This document shows, piece after piece, positions 17,532-26,450 of a DNA stretch of 64,000 bases; position 1 is the stretch's first letter, and every line of letters starts with the position of its first letter. Under the pieces are notes generated by a model, which was given only the letters and a program-made list of their open reading frames with translations, was not told the origin of the DNA and did no database searches. The position numbers and the translations under genes were made by a program. This DNA comes from Mycobacterium sp. IS-1590. GTDB taxonomy: Bacteria > Actinomycetota > Actinomycetes > Mycobacteriales > Mycobacteriaceae. Location of the stretch: contig NZ_LQIW01000012.1 of NCBI RefSeq assembly GCF_001500025.1, positions 248,001 through 312,000 of the forward strand, written 5' to 3'.

Positions 17532-18253
17532 ATCTGGACGCACTGGCCACCGTCCACGACGAGTTCGGCGCCGGTGACGAACGACGCGTGATCGGACACC
17601 AGGTATGCGACCGCGTCGGCCACCTCCATCGGCTGGCCGAGACGGCCGAACCGCGCGGTCAACCTGCTCTGCGTCGCGTCGTCGAGCATCGGCGTCGCGA
17701 TCGGTCCGGGAAACACCGCGTTGACGCGGATACCGTCGCTCGCGAGTTCGGCCGCGCAGATCTGGGTGAGCCCGCGCAGCGCCCACTTCGACGACCCGTA
17801 GGCGGCATGTGCCGGAAACGCCCGCATGGCGCCGGTGCTACAAGTGTTGACGATCGCCGCACCGTCGACCCGCCGCAGGTGCTCGAGCGTTGCCTGGATG
17901 CCCAGGAAGGGCCCGAGACAGTTGACGCGCCAACTGGATTCGAACCCCTCCGGTGTCTCGTCCGCCAGCGCCGCACGGTGCAGCATCCCGGCGTTGTTCA
18001 CCAGCGTCGTCACCGCACCCAACTTGTCGCCGACGGTCGCCACCGCCTCGGCCCACTGCGCGGGCGACGTCACGTCCAGCCCGATGGCGATCACGCCGTC
18101 GTCGCCGAGCTCACCGACCGAGTGTTTCAACTCGTCGACCAGTAGATCGCATGCCGCGACACGGAAGCCGTCTCCGCGCAGCCGCCGTACGATGGCCGCC
18201 CCCTGCCCCCGGGCGGCGCCTGTCACCACCGCGACGCGTTCGGCCGATGTCAC
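17528..18253 (-). CDS. SDR family NAD(P)-dependent oxidoreductase
   Basis: 241 residues, classical short-chain dehydrogenase: TGAARGQGAAIVRRL near residue 11, NNAGML, catalytic CSTGAM and YGSSKWAL (Tyr and Lys), and VTGAELVVDGG at the end. Probably oxidises a secondary alcohol to a ketone for the adjacent BVMO. The GTG start is fixed by a GTGA overlap with the aldolase stop; its own stop overlaps the BVMO start in the same way. Confidence 0.88.
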   Translation of the reverse strand: MTSAERVAVVTGAARGQGAAIVRRLRGDGFRVAACDLLVDELKHSVGELGDDGVIAIGLDVTSPAQWAEAVATVGDKLGAVTTLVNNAGMLHRAALADETPEGFESSWRVNCLGPFLGIQATLEHLRRVDGAAIVNTCSTGAMRAFPAHAAYGSSKWALRGLTQICAAELASDGIRVNAVFPGPIATPMLDDATQSRLTARFGRLGQPMEVADAVAYLVSDHASFVTGAELVVDGGQCVQM

Positions 18254-18996
18254 CGGGCCTCCCGCAGGATCTCGGACGCTCCGAGACGCAGCGCCTGGGA
18301 CTCCGACGCGAGTGTCAGCATGCGAAAGCCCAACTCGGCCATCTTCTTTCCGTTCGCGGCCCCACCTGCGTGGATGCCGGCAACCAGCCCGGCGGATGTG
18401 GCGGTGGCCGCGATACGGGCGATCGCGTCCTGCACTGCCGAGGCGCTCCACGCTTCTGCGGGCGTGTGCCCGAGCGAGATCGCCAGATCCGCCGGCCCCA
18501 CATAGACACCGGTGATGCCCGGTACGGCACAGATCGCGTCGACGGCGGCCAATCCGGGCGCGCTCTCGATCATCACGAAGACGCTCACCCGCGCTTCGTG
18601 TTCGACGGGTTCACGGCCGAGGTCTCCGCGCAGCGGCCCGTAGCTGCGCACCCCGGCCGGGGCGTAACGGGTGGCCGCGACCGCTGCCGCCGCCTGCTCG
18701 GCCGATTCCACCATGGCGACGATCACGGCGTCGGCTCCCGCGTCGAGCACCCTGCCGATGGGCGCGGCATCGGTGGACGGAACACGCACCGCGGTTGCGA
18801 TCGGTACGTGCTCCAACCTGCGCAGCAGCAGAGCGACGTCGGCGTCGTCGAGGTAGCCGTGCTGGATGTCGAAGCCGACATAGTCGTAGCCGGCCGCGGC
18901 GAATTCCTCCGGACCGATGATGGTGGGGCCGACGACCCACCCGCCCCACACCGGCTCCTTGCCCGCCAGCGCGTCCTGCAACCTGCCGGCGGTCAT
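18250..18996 (-). CDS. HpcH/HpaI-family aldolase
   Basis: Metal-dependent class II aldolase of 248 residues that would cleave or form a C-C bond in a 2-keto-4-hydroxy acid. Segments: FDIQHGYLDD (His), TAVRVPSTD (Arg), VMIESAPGLAAVD (metal Glu), GVYVGPADLAISLG (metal Asp). ATG 18996 overlaps the ADH stop (ATGA). Within a P450/ADH/BVMO operon it could release pyruvate or a keto-acid at the end of ring breakdown, but citrate-lyase-like uses are also known. Confidence 0.88.
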   Translation of the reverse strand: MTAGRLQDALAGKEPVWGGWVVGPTIIGPEEFAAAGYDYVGFDIQHGYLDDADVALLLRRLEHVPIATAVRVPSTDAAPIGRVLDAGADAVIVAMVESAEQAAAAVAATRYAPAGVRSYGPLRGDLGREPVEHEARVSVFVMIESAPGLAAVDAICAVPGITGVYVGPADLAISLGHTPAEAWSASAVQDAIARIAATATSAGLVAGIHAGGAANGKKMAELGFRMLTLASESQALRLGASEILREAR

Positions 18997-19961
18997 TCGA
19001 CGATCGCTATCTTGATGCGGTCGGGCGCCGCGCGGCACGCCAGTTCGAACGCGGCCTGGGTGTCGTCGACACCGAAGGTGTGCGTCACATAGGCCGGTAG
19101 CAGGTCGGGATGGTGGCGGACGAACTCGTTGGCCGCGGCCAGCATTCGTCGCCGGTCCAGGGTCACACCGGATTTCAGCGTCAGGTTGTTGCGCAGCATG
19201 GTGCGCATGCTGATCGGATAGCTGTCGTCGTCCGGCACACCGAAATAGAACACGGTCCCGCCGGGGGCGGCCGCCTCGATCGCATGACCGAGCGTGGCGA
19301 CCTGGTGTCCGACGGCTTCGATCACCACCTCGGGCCGGTCCCCGGGCTCGAGGTGGCTCACCCACCGGTCGCTGGTGGCGCGCACGATCGTGTCGACACC
19401 GAACTCCTTGGCCACCGCGTCGCGGTCCACCGGGTCGACGCCCGTCACGCGGCGGGCGCCGAAAGCCTTTGCCGCATAGGAGAACAGCAGGCCGATCGAC
19501 CCCTGCCCGATCACCGCGACGTGCAGACCCTTGAGTTTGGGCAACTGTTCGACCGCATACAGCACGCATGCCAGCGGTTGCAGCGCGACGGCGTGCTGCG
19601 GGCTCAGATTGTGGTCGTAGTAGGCCAGCCCGTCACCATCGGCGACCACATGTTGCATCAGGCCGTCGAACCCGGACGCCCAGCCGACCACCCCGTCCCC
19701 GATGCCGTGGCTGCGATGCCTGCTGGCGACCACCTCACCGACGACCTCGTGAATCGGGAAGCCCGGCATCTCGGCAGCGCTCAGACCGCGGTCGCCGGCG
19801 ATCTTGCCGCGAACACCGCGGAACGGCGGCAGGTCGCTACCGCAGACGCCCGCCGCACGGAAACGCAGCAGCACCTGCCCATCCGCCAGCGAGTCGGGCG
19901 TCTTCTCCGGAATGTCTTGGCGCTCGAAGGTGTACGGCGCGACCAGTCGATAGGACCACAT
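18993..19961 (-). CDS. Zinc-type medium-chain alcohol dehydrogenase (MDR family)
   Basis: 322 residues. The catalytic-domain motif AAGVCGSDLPPF carries the zinc Cys; PIHEVVGEVV replaces the usual GHE-x-x-G; the NAD Rossmann motif is VIGQGSIGLLFSYAAKAFGA. The four-Cys structural-zinc loop is absent. The start ATG 19961 is decided by GGAGG nine bases upstream and lies 1 base after the P450 stop. Likely oxidises the alcohol made by the upstream P450. Confidence 0.88.
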   Translation of the reverse strand: MWSYRLVAPYTFERQDIPEKTPDSLADGQVLLRFRAAGVCGSDLPPFRGVRGKIAGDRGLSAAEMPGFPIHEVVGEVVASRHRSHGIGDGVVGWASGFDGLMQHVVADGDGLAYYDHNLSPQHAVALQPLACVLYAVEQLPKLKGLHVAVIGQGSIGLLFSYAAKAFGARRVTGVDPVDRDAVAKEFGVDTIVRATSDRWVSHLEPGDRPEVVIEAVGHQVATLGHAIEAAAPGGTVFYFGVPDDDSYPISMRTMLRNNLTLKSGVTLDRRRMLAAANEFVRHHPDLLPAYVTHTFGVDDTQAAFELACRAAPDRIKIAIVE

Positions 19962-19962
19962 C

Positions 19963-21186
19963 TCATACCTCCACCGGAACACTGCTCCAGCCCCACTGGA
20001 AGCTCGACGGCGGCCGGGACGCGGCCTCGCTGTCGATGCTCCAGTCGCCAACGCGGTTGAGCCATTCGGTCACCATGATGCCGATCTCCAACCGCGCCAG
20101 GTGCACGCCGAGGCAGAAGTGTTGTCCGCGACCGAAGGCCAGCAGGCGCTCGATGGGGCGGTTCCAGATGAACTCGTCCGGAGAGGAGTATTCGCGTTCG
20201 TCACGGCTGGCCGACGCCAACAGCGTGATGATTCGCTGACCGGGCCGCAGGGTGGTGTCGTGGATGGTGAACGGCTTGCGGACGGTGCGCGCAAACCATT
20301 GCGCCGGTGCGCAGTAGCGGATCATCTCTTCGCGCGCGACGGGGACATGCGCGTCGACGTCGCTGCGCACGGCGGACAGCTGACCGGGCCGAAGACCCAG
20401 CTCCCACAGGCCGTGCGCCACGATCTTCGGCACTGTTTCGGTTCCCCCGATGAAGATTCCGAGCAACTGGGTGGCGGCCTCGACATCGTCGAACGCCGAG
20501 CCATCCGGCAGCCGGTAGGCGATCAGGTTGTCGGCGATCGGGTTATCGCCCGGCGTGGTCCTGCTGCGCTGGATGATCGGAATCAGATACTCCAGGTATC
20601 CCGGTCGCGCATTGGCCACCTCAACCCCGCTGCCCGGCTGCGCGAGGCTTCCGGCGTTCACCGTCGCGAGCACATCGGCCGCGAGATCGACAGGCAGACC
20701 GAGCAATTCGCAGACCACGGACGCCGCGACGATACCGCCGTAGTCCTGCGTCAGGTCGAAGGCACCACGCGGCAGCAACTCGTCGAGACGCTCGTTGGCC
20801 AGGACGCGGATCCGGTCGGCCAGTTTCCCGACCGACCTCGGCCGGAACGGGGCCGATGTGCAACGTCGCACGCTGTCGTAGATCGGCGTGTCGAAGTTCG
20901 CGTGGAAGGGCATCGGGTGCAGCGCCGGGTCGGGTACGGGACCGTCGTTGCGCGCCGCGAGAACCGTTGCCGCGGGCAGGGTGCCCTCGGAGGCGACGAA
21001 TGTGCCGTCGTTGACCTCCAGCACCCGCCAGATGTCCGCGAACCGCGACAACGCGTAGGTGTCCCACTTCTCGACGTAGTACACCGGATATCGGTCGCGC
21101 AGTATCCGGTAGAACGGCAACGGGTCGGCCATCACCGCCGGATCGAACGGATCGTAGGAAAACGTCTCGAGCACAGTCATGTTCAT
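19963..21186 (-). CDS. Cytochrome P450 (first of two)
   Basis: Heme monooxygenase, 407 residues. I-helix GIFIGGTETVPK (the acid-alcohol pair is ET), K-helix EEMIR, and heme ligand loop FGRGQHFCLGVHLARLE near residue 345. No membrane anchor, so soluble bacterial type that needs a ferredoxin; the only ferredoxin visible is at 24434, in the other P450 operon. ATG 21186 overlaps the upstream stop (ATGA); ATG 21180 is an alternative. CYP family not assignable by eye. Confidence 0.93.
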   Translation of the reverse strand: MNMTVLETFSYDPFDPAVMADPLPFYRILRDRYPVYYVEKWDTYALSRFADIWRVLEVNDGTFVASEGTLPAATVLAARNDGPVPDPALHPMPFHANFDTPIYDSVRRCTSAPFRPRSVGKLADRIRVLANERLDELLPRGAFDLTQDYGGIVAASVVCELLGLPVDLAADVLATVNAGSLAQPGSGVEVANARPGYLEYLIPIIQRSRTTPGDNPIADNLIAYRLPDGSAFDDVEAATQLLGIFIGGTETVPKIVAHGLWELGLRPGQLSAVRSDVDAHVPVAREEMIRYCAPAQWFARTVRKPFTIHDTTLRPGQRIITLLASASRDEREYSSPDEFIWNRPIERLLAFGRGQHFCLGVHLARLEIGIMVTEWLNRVGDWSIDSEAASRPPSSFQWGWSSVPVEV

Positions 21187-21920
21187 TGCAGCGGTGAGGG
21201 CGGTAGGGCCTGCAGGATCGAGTCCTCCCAGCCATCGCGAAGCGCGGGCGCGACGCTCATCCAGGTGACGATCTCGGCGGGCGGACTGTCCTTCCACGAC
21301 GGGTAGTGGTTGGCGAAACAGTCCCAGTCGTCGTCGAGCGCCCAGTAGTGAATGACCTCGTTGAAGCGGAAGGTCGTGATGAACGAACCGAGCCAACGCT
21401 TTCCGGTGCGCTCCGACCACGGGACATACAGACGTTCCAGCTCGCGGATGTAGTCGTCCTGCCGGCCCGGTTTGGTCTGCATGATTTCCTGGATCACCAG
21501 CCCTGCACCGAAATTCGCCTCCTGCAGTTGCGCGAGCGTCCGATTGTATTTGCCGGCGTACATGATGCGGCCCTCCCCGGAGGCGCCGATCTCGGCGAGA
21601 AACGTCGACCACCTCCCCGCCGCATGCGCATGGGTGCAGCCCCTGGCTTGCGCCCTGCCGATGCGCGCATAGTCGGCGAACTTGTCGATCTCCCAGATGA
21701 TCGTGACCTGCGGCCAGTGGCCGTTGTACGGTGTCGTCTGCCAGATCGCGAACAGCCGCGCGCCGAGGTCGGCCATCATCGGGTGGTACACCTCGCCGAA
21801 CACGTCGATGAATTGGTCTTCGCGCGGGCGCTCATCGCCGACAAACCGGTCGGCGCGCCCGGAACCGAGCGCGATGGTCTCGTGGAGATAGAGCAGCGTG
21901 TGACCGTGGTACTTCTTCAT
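21183..21920 (-). CDS. Unrecognised protein, possible tandem NIPSNAP/Dabb-like fold
   Basis: 245 residues, soluble. The two halves each show a beta-alpha-beta pattern ending in aromatic-rich strands: residues about 1-115 (LLYLHETIALG, VYHPMMADLGARLFAIWQT, QVTIIWEIDKFADYARI) and about 125-225 (LVIQEIMQTKPGRQDDYIRE, TGKRWLGSFITTF, VIHYWALDDDWDCF). This suggests two ferredoxin-like alpha+beta-barrel domains, which often bind small hydrophobic molecules or heme. It is the first gene of the seven-gene operon, directly downstream of regulon site C. Confidence 0.6.
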   Translation of the reverse strand: MKKYHGHTLLYLHETIALGSGRADRFVGDERPREDQFIDVFGEVYHPMMADLGARLFAIWQTTPYNGHWPQVTIIWEIDKFADYARIGRAQARGCTHAHAAGRWSTFLAEIGASGEGRIMYAGKYNRTLAQLQEANFGAGLVIQEIMQTKPGRQDDYIRELERLYVPWSERTGKRWLGSFITTFRFNEVIHYWALDDDWDCFANHYPSWKDSPPAEIVTWMSVAPALRDGWEDSILQALPPSPLQ

Positions 21921-21955
21921 GACCTGCGACCATTTGACAGTGACACCCTGCGAGC

Positions 21956-21982
21956 GTGACACTTGTCGCGTGTTTTGTAAAG
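21956..21982. promoter_or_regulatory. Regulon site C (GTGACA-N14-TGTAAAG)
   Basis: GTGACA 21956-21961 and TGTAAAG 21976-21982, between the divergent seven-gene operon and the lactonase gene; the ATG at 21993 is 10 bases after it. A second GTGACAC at 21940-21946 lies 16 bases before the first, giving a tandem half-site on the operon side. Confidence 0.75.
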
Positions 21983-21992
21983 GTGTGCGTGG

Positions 21993-22811
21993 ATGACCCT
22001 CACGCCGCTGGCGAAGGGGTTCTGCTTCGGCGAGGGCCCGCGCTGGTTCGAAGGCCTGCTCTGGTTCTCCGACATGCTCGCCGAGGCCGTGCACACCGTC
22101 GACCTCAGCGGTGACCTGACGACGCTGCCGTTGCCGGGCCACGCGCCGGCCGGCCTCGGGTTCCGTCCCGACGGCTCCCTGCTGATCTGCTCCACCGAGT
22201 CTCGACAGGTTCTTCGCTACGACGGCGAGAACGTCTCGACGATCGCCGATTTGTCCGCGATCGTCCCGGCCCCCCTCGGCGACATGGTCGTCGACGGCGA
22301 CGGCCGCGCCTATGTCGGCTCGCAGGCCCGCGAGGGTGGACTGATCGTGCGGCTCGATCCCGACGACACCGTCACCGTCGTCGCCGACGGCCTCGACTTC
22401 CCCAACGGGATGGTCATCACGCCCGACCGCGCGACGCTGATCGTCGCGGAGTCGACCGGACGGCGGTTGACCGCGTACTCCATCGGCGCCGACGGCGCGC
22501 TGTCGCAGCGTCGGGTCTTCGCCGACGGACTGGACGGACCACCCGACGGCATCTGTCTCGACGCCGAGGGCGGCGTGTGGGCCGCGATGACGCTGGCCGG
22601 TCAATTCGAGCGGATCACCGAAGGTGGCGGCGTCACCGACCGCATCGACATCGGCGAGCGCACCGCGATTGCCTGCGCGCTCGGCGGTTCCGAGCGTCGT
22701 ACCTTGTTTCTGCTGTCCAGCACCGACGCGTACCCGCAGCGACTCAAAGGCACCAAGGGCTCACGGGTCGATGCGACCACCGTCGACATACCGGGAGCCA
22801 GGTTACCGTGA
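21993..22811 (+). CDS. SMP-30/gluconolactonase-like beta-propeller hydrolase
   Basis: 272-residue six-bladed propeller that hydrolyses lactones with a divalent metal. Metal ligands are visible: Glu in FGEGPRW near residue 14, Asn in FPNGMVI, and Asp in PPDGICLD. The ATG follows regulon site C by 10 bases with no clear ribosome site, suggesting a leaderless transcript. Together with the divergent BVMO operon it would open a lactone made by Baeyer-Villiger oxidation. It overlaps the next gene by GTGA. Confidence 0.87.
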   Translation: MTLTPLAKGFCFGEGPRWFEGLLWFSDMLAEAVHTVDLSGDLTTLPLPGHAPAGLGFRPDGSLLICSTESRQVLRYDGENVSTIADLSAIVPAPLGDMVVDGDGRAYVGSQAREGGLIVRLDPDDTVTVVADGLDFPNGMVITPDRATLIVAESTGRRLTAYSIGADGALSQRRVFADGLDGPPDGICLDAEGGVWAAMTLAGQFERITEGGGVTDRIDIGERTAIACALGGSERRTLFLLSSTDAYPQRLKGTKGSRVDATTVDIPGARLP

Positions 22812-23623
22812 GCGATTCCTACTACGAGCTCATCGACGACGCCGATCCGCTCGGCGAGAAGTTCCGCGCCACCGATCTGGTCCGCAGCACCTGGTCGGCC
22901 GCGATCCAGCACGGAGCGCCGGTGTCCGCCATCCTGGTTCGCGCGCTCGAACGCTGCCGGGCCCGCGACGACACCCGCCTGAGCCGGGTGCTGATCGACC
23001 TGCTGGGCGGCGTTCCGACCGAGGGCGATCTGTGGGTACGGTCGCGAATCGAGCGCTCGGGCAAGCAGATCGAGCTCGTCAGCTCCGAATTGCTCGCCGC
23101 GCGGCCGGACGGCGACCCGCGCCCCGTCGCACGAGCCAGCGGGTGGCGGTTGAAAACCGTCGATACCAGCGCCGTGCAACACGCACCGGCACCACCCCTG
23201 CGGCCGCTGTCCGAGGCGAAAAGCCGTGACATGAAGAAAGACTGGGATCGTAACTACGTGCACAGCCTCGACTGGCGGTGGCTGACCCAACCGTTGTGCG
23301 AGGGGCCCGGTGAGTCGTGGATCCGCCCGGAGGTCGACCTGGTCAAGGGCGAGACCATGACACCGCTGGAGCGGCTCTTCACGGTCGCCGACGACGCCAA
23401 CGGCATCGGCACCAAGCTCGACATCAGCCGCTGGACGTTCATGAACACCGATCTCGTCGTGCACGTGCACCGCATCCCGCAGGGCCAGTGGATCGGCATC
23501 CGTGCGGAGACCAACTACGGACCCGACGGCATCGGCACGACGCTCGGCACGCTGTTCGACGAAATCGGCGCGGTGGGCGCGATACAGCAGTCCGTGCTGG
23601 TGCGCCCGAGACCGGGGCGCTGA
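22808..23623 (+). CDS. Acyl-CoA thioesterase-like protein (double hotdog, 4HBT_3 type)
   Basis: 271 residues with the N-terminal pattern YYELIDDADPLGEKFRAT, then STWSAAIQHGAPVSAILVRALERC, RIERSGKQIELVSSELL and ARASGWRL, typical of two fused hotdog domains of the TesB/4HBT_3 group. The C-terminal hotdog includes ISRWTFMNTDLVVHVHR and IGIRAETNYGPDGIG. Likely hydrolyses or binds an acyl-CoA. Translationally coupled to the lactonase by a GTGA overlap. Confidence 0.8.
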   Translation: MSDSYYELIDDADPLGEKFRATDLVRSTWSAAIQHGAPVSAILVRALERCRARDDTRLSRVLIDLLGGVPTEGDLWVRSRIERSGKQIELVSSELLAARPDGDPRPVARASGWRLKTVDTSAVQHAPAPPLRPLSEAKSRDMKKDWDRNYVHSLDWRWLTQPLCEGPGESWIRPEVDLVKGETMTPLERLFTVADDANGIGTKLDISRWTFMNTDLVVHVHRIPQGQWIGIRAETNYGPDGIGTTLGTLFDEIGAVGAIQQSVLVRPRPGR

Positions 23624-24382
23624 TCAGGGCGTGCAGGCGCCGGTCGCGACCGGCCTGTGGGCCCGCACCCCATCCATCATCAGCGTCGAGACCTGCTTGG
23701 CGGTGAGCACGAAACCGGTCTCGGGGTCATCGATCGCCGCCCCGAAGCTGATGCCGAGCACGTGGCCGTTGAGGTCGATGAGTGGCCCACCGGAACCGCC
23801 GTGCCGGATCGGCCCCCGGATGACGTAGACCTCGCGATTCACCGTCGTGGTGCGGTAGATGTCGGGCACGAGAAGCTCCATGACCCTGCGAATACGAGCG
23901 GGCGTGGCCACAAACGGCCCTCCGCCCGGATATCCGAGCACCAGGGCATCGGTGCCGGTGACGGCGGTGTGCTGGTCCATCGACAACGTGGGGGCCCGCA
24001 GGTCGGGCACGTCGAGCACGGCGACGTCCATCGCCGGGTCGTAAACCACGACGGTGGCGCGTATTTCCCGATCACCCGCCCAGACACTGACGATGTCCGC
24101 GCCCGCCACGGTGTGCGCAGCCGACATCACCCTGTTCGGCGCGACGACGACCCCGCTGCCGTCCACCGTTCTCGCGCACTGGAGAGCCTCCGTGTGGATC
24201 CTGACCACACTGCGGGCCGCCTCGGCGACGATCGCGCTGTCGGCCAGCGTGGCATCGGGCGCGGCGACCGTGGTGATCGCGATCGGAGTCGGTTCCGGCG
24301 GGACAAGATCGAACGATCCGTTGATCGCGCAGCCGGCCACGCCGATCGCGACCAGGCACACCGCAAACAATCTCGACCTCAT
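23624..24382 (-). CDS. Trypsin-like serine protease, predicted lipoprotein (MarP-like fold)
   Basis: 252 residues. The N-terminus is a lipoprotein signal with lipobox VAGC (Cys18). The chymotrypsin-fold triad is visible: His in SAAHTVAG, Asp in DPAMDVAVLDV, Ser in IRHGGSGGPLID. The arrangement resembles the periplasmic domain of mycobacterial MarP but without its membrane helices. Acts outside the membrane. It abuts the thioesterase gene tail to tail with no gap, and its place among catabolic genes is unexplained. Confidence 0.85.
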   Translation of the reverse strand: MRSRLFAVCLVAIGVAGCAINGSFDLVPPEPTPIAITTVAAPDATLADSAIVAEAARSVVRIHTEALQCARTVDGSGVVVAPNRVMSAAHTVAGADIVSVWAGDREIRATVVVYDPAMDVAVLDVPDLRAPTLSMDQHTAVTGTDALVLGYPGGGPFVATPARIRRVMELLVPDIYRTTTVNREVYVIRGPIRHGGSGGPLIDLNGHVLGISFGAAIDDPETGFVLTAKQVSTLMMDGVRAHRPVATGACTP

Positions 24383-24433
24383 TGCGGCAACGATAACGCC
24401 GCCGAGCTGGATTGGCGGGCAAGCCGCGTGACG

Positions 24434-24625
24434 CTAGTCGACCAATCGCAGCGCCGCAGCCGGGCACTGCGTCACGGCCTGCTGCATCCGGTCCCTGTCG
24501 GACTCCGGGCGCTCGGGCTCGTGAATCAGCACGATGCCGTCGTCACGCACCTCGAACACGTCCTCGGCGATCGACTCGCAGATCCCGTGTCCGGTACACT
24601 TGTCGAGGTCGACTTCGACGCGCAT
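24434..24625 (-). CDS. [3Fe-4S] ferredoxin, P450 partner
   Basis: 63 residues. Cys10 and Cys16 in CTGHGIC and Cys54 in QCPAAAL form the three-Cys pattern of [3Fe-4S] ferredoxins; His13 takes the place of the fourth ligand, as in mycobacterial P450 redox partners. Start ATG 24625 is chosen because AGGAG lies 5 bases upstream; GTG 24631 sits on that site. It follows the P450 by 8 bases and probably delivers electrons to it, possibly also to the P450 at 19963. No ferredoxin reductase is in the window. Confidence 0.93.
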   Translation of the reverse strand: MRVEVDLDKCTGHGICESIAEDVFEVRDDGIVLIHEPERPESDRDRMQQAVTQCPAAALRLVD

Positions 24626-24633
24626 GTCCACTC

Positions 24634-25875
24634 CTAGCGAACGACGGCGGGCAGCCGCTTGACGCCGTGCACGAAGCTGCTGTACAGCAGGTCGGGTTCG
24701 CCGAACTCGATCGTCGTCAAGCGGGTCAGCAACTCTCGGAACAGGTTTCGCAACTCGGCCTTGGCCAGCTGGCTTCCCAGACAGAAGTGCGGGCCTCCGC
24801 CGCCGAACCCGAGGTGTGGGTTGGGCGACCGGGAGAGGTCGAACGCGCCGGGGTCGGTGAACACGGCCTCGTCGCGGTTCGCCGAGCAGTAGAACAGCGC
24901 GACCTTGTCGCCCTCGCCGACCGGCTGGCCGTTGATCTCGGTGTCCTCGGTGACAAAGCGGGCGAACTGCAGGACCGGTGAGGACCAGCGCACGAATTCT
25001 TCGATGGCCGAACCGATCCGGCCATCGAAGTCCTCCATCAGCCAGTCACGCTGTTCGGGGTTTTCGACGAGCGCCATCATCGCGTGTGTGGTCGCCTGCT
25101 TGGTGGTGTCGTTACCGGCCGAGGCGAGCAGGATCAGGAACGACCCGATCTCCTCGTCGCTGAGCCGGTGGCCGTCGACCTCGGCGTTGACGATGCTGGT
25201 CATCAGGTCGTCGCCGGGGTGGGTGCGCCGGAACTTGGCCAGCTCGACGCCGGTGTTCGACAGCAGCGTGATCTGAGCGACGGGGTCGGCGAGATGTTCA
25301 TCCTCGGTGGCGTACTCGTCGTCGGTCATGCCGAACAATTTCTCCGCGGCATAGGCGACGGCGGGCTGGTCGGCGCTGGGCACGCCGAGCATGTCCATGA
25401 TCGTCAGCATCGGCAGCTGGGCCGAACACGCCTTGACGAAGTCGATTTCGCCTGCGCCGACCAGGTTTTCGACGATGGTGACGGCGTTCTTGTGGATCTG
25501 TTCCTCGATCAGCCGCACGTTGCGGGGCGTGAACGCCGAGCTGATCAACCTGCGATACACGGTGTGCTGTGGTGGGTCCATGGTCAGGAAGAACGACGCG
25601 AACCGCTGGATCTCGGCGGGCATCGGGTTCAGCGCCACACCCTGGGCCGAGGTGAACAATTCGGGATGCTGGCTGACATAGGCGATGTCCGCGCGCCGCG
25701 TCAACGCCCAGAAGCCGGGCTCCTCCAGCCCGAACATGGAGGGCAGTGGTGGGTGCCAGCTCAACCCGTCAGCGGCCCGCAGCCGGGCGAACGTCTCGTC
25801 GCGCGCGGCGAACGGCCGGCTCCAGAACTCTTCCGACGTGATGTCGACGGCACTGTACTCGCGGGCTGATGTCAC
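24634..25875 (-). CDS. Cytochrome P450 (second; CYP124/125/142-like motifs)
   Basis: 413 residues. I-helix LASAGNDTTKQATTHA carries the AGNDTT signature common in CYP124/125/142-type steroid and branched-lipid hydroxylases; the K-helix is EEFVRWSSPV; the heme loop is FGGGGPHFCLGSQLAKAE. GTG 25875 is chosen: it lies 9 bases from the TGTCAC arm of site D, and the earlier in-frame TTG overlaps the site. Forms an operon with the ferredoxin and is divergent from the first TetR gene. Confidence 0.93.
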   Translation of the reverse strand: MTSAREYSAVDITSEEFWSRPFAARDETFARLRAADGLSWHPPLPSMFGLEEPGFWALTRRADIAYVSQHPELFTSAQGVALNPMPAEIQRFASFFLTMDPPQHTVYRRLISSAFTPRNVRLIEEQIHKNAVTIVENLVGAGEIDFVKACSAQLPMLTIMDMLGVPSADQPAVAYAAEKLFGMTDDEYATEDEHLADPVAQITLLSNTGVELAKFRRTHPGDDLMTSIVNAEVDGHRLSDEEIGSFLILLASAGNDTTKQATTHAMMALVENPEQRDWLMEDFDGRIGSAIEEFVRWSSPVLQFARFVTEDTEINGQPVGEGDKVALFYCSANRDEAVFTDPGAFDLSRSPNPHLGFGGGGPHFCLGSQLAKAELRNLFRELLTRLTTIEFGEPDLLYSSFVHGVKRLPAVVR

Positions 25876-25884
25876 CGATTCAGC

Positions 25885-25911
25885 GTGACACTTCGTCAAA
25901 TGTTTGTAAAG
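25885..25911. promoter_or_regulatory. Regulon site D (GTGACA-N14-TGTAAAG)
   Basis: GTGACA 25885-25890 and TGTAAAG 25905-25911, between the divergent P450 and TetR genes. Each start codon is a GTG, 9 and 8 bases from the nearest arm, so the site would control both the P450-ferredoxin operon and the regulator itself. Confidence 0.78.
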
Positions 25912-25919
25912 CTAGGACG

Positions 25920-26450
25920 GTGCCGGTAACCGATGCGGATTCCTCGACGCGCGAACGCATCCTCGCAGCGACCGCGGAAGTGCTCGGCCGCCACGGCATG
26001 ACCAAGCTCAGCCTCTCCGAGGTCGCGTTGCAGGCGCAGGTCTCCCGCCCCACTCTCTACCGCTGGTTCGCCTCCAAGCGCGACCTGCTCGACGCGTTCG
26101 TGGTGTGGGAACGCCAGTACTACGAACGCGCCGTGGCCGAGGCGACGGCGGGCCTGCCACCGGGAGAACGCCTCGACGCCGCGCTGCGGGTGATCGTCGA
26201 CTATCAACAGTCCTACCCGGGCCTGCGCATGATCGACATCGAACCCGAACAGGTGATCAAGCGGCTCTCCCGGGTGATCCCGTTGATGCGCCAGCGCCTG
26301 GAACGGCTGGCCACCGGACCCGATCCCGGCCTGGCCGTGGCGACGGCGGTGCGGGTCGCGGTGTCGCACTACCTGGTGCGCAGCGACGACGACGCCGATT
26401 TCCTCGCGCAGTTGCGCCACGCCGTGCGGGTCAAGCACCCGACCTCTTGA
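25920..26450 (+). CDS. TetR-family transcriptional regulator 1
   Basis: 176 residues. N-terminal HTH about residues 10-57: RERILAATAEVLGRHGMTKL, then SLSEVALQAQVSRPTLYRWFASK, whose recognition helix is SRPTLYRWF. The ligand domain holds an unusual IDIEPEQVI segment and ends with LVRSDDDADFLAQLRHA. It is a paralogue of the TetR gene at 28767, nearly identical across the recognition helix. GTG start 8 bases after site D, implying autoregulation. Its last 20 bases overlap the convergent CoA-transferase. Confidence 0.92.
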   Translation: MPVTDADSSTRERILAATAEVLGRHGMTKLSLSEVALQAQVSRPTLYRWFASKRDLLDAFVVWERQYYERAVAEATAGLPPGERLDAALRVIVDYQQSYPGLRMIDIEPEQVIKRLSRVIPLMRQRLERLATGPDPGLAVATAVRVAVSHYLVRSDDDADFLAQLRHAVRVKHPTS

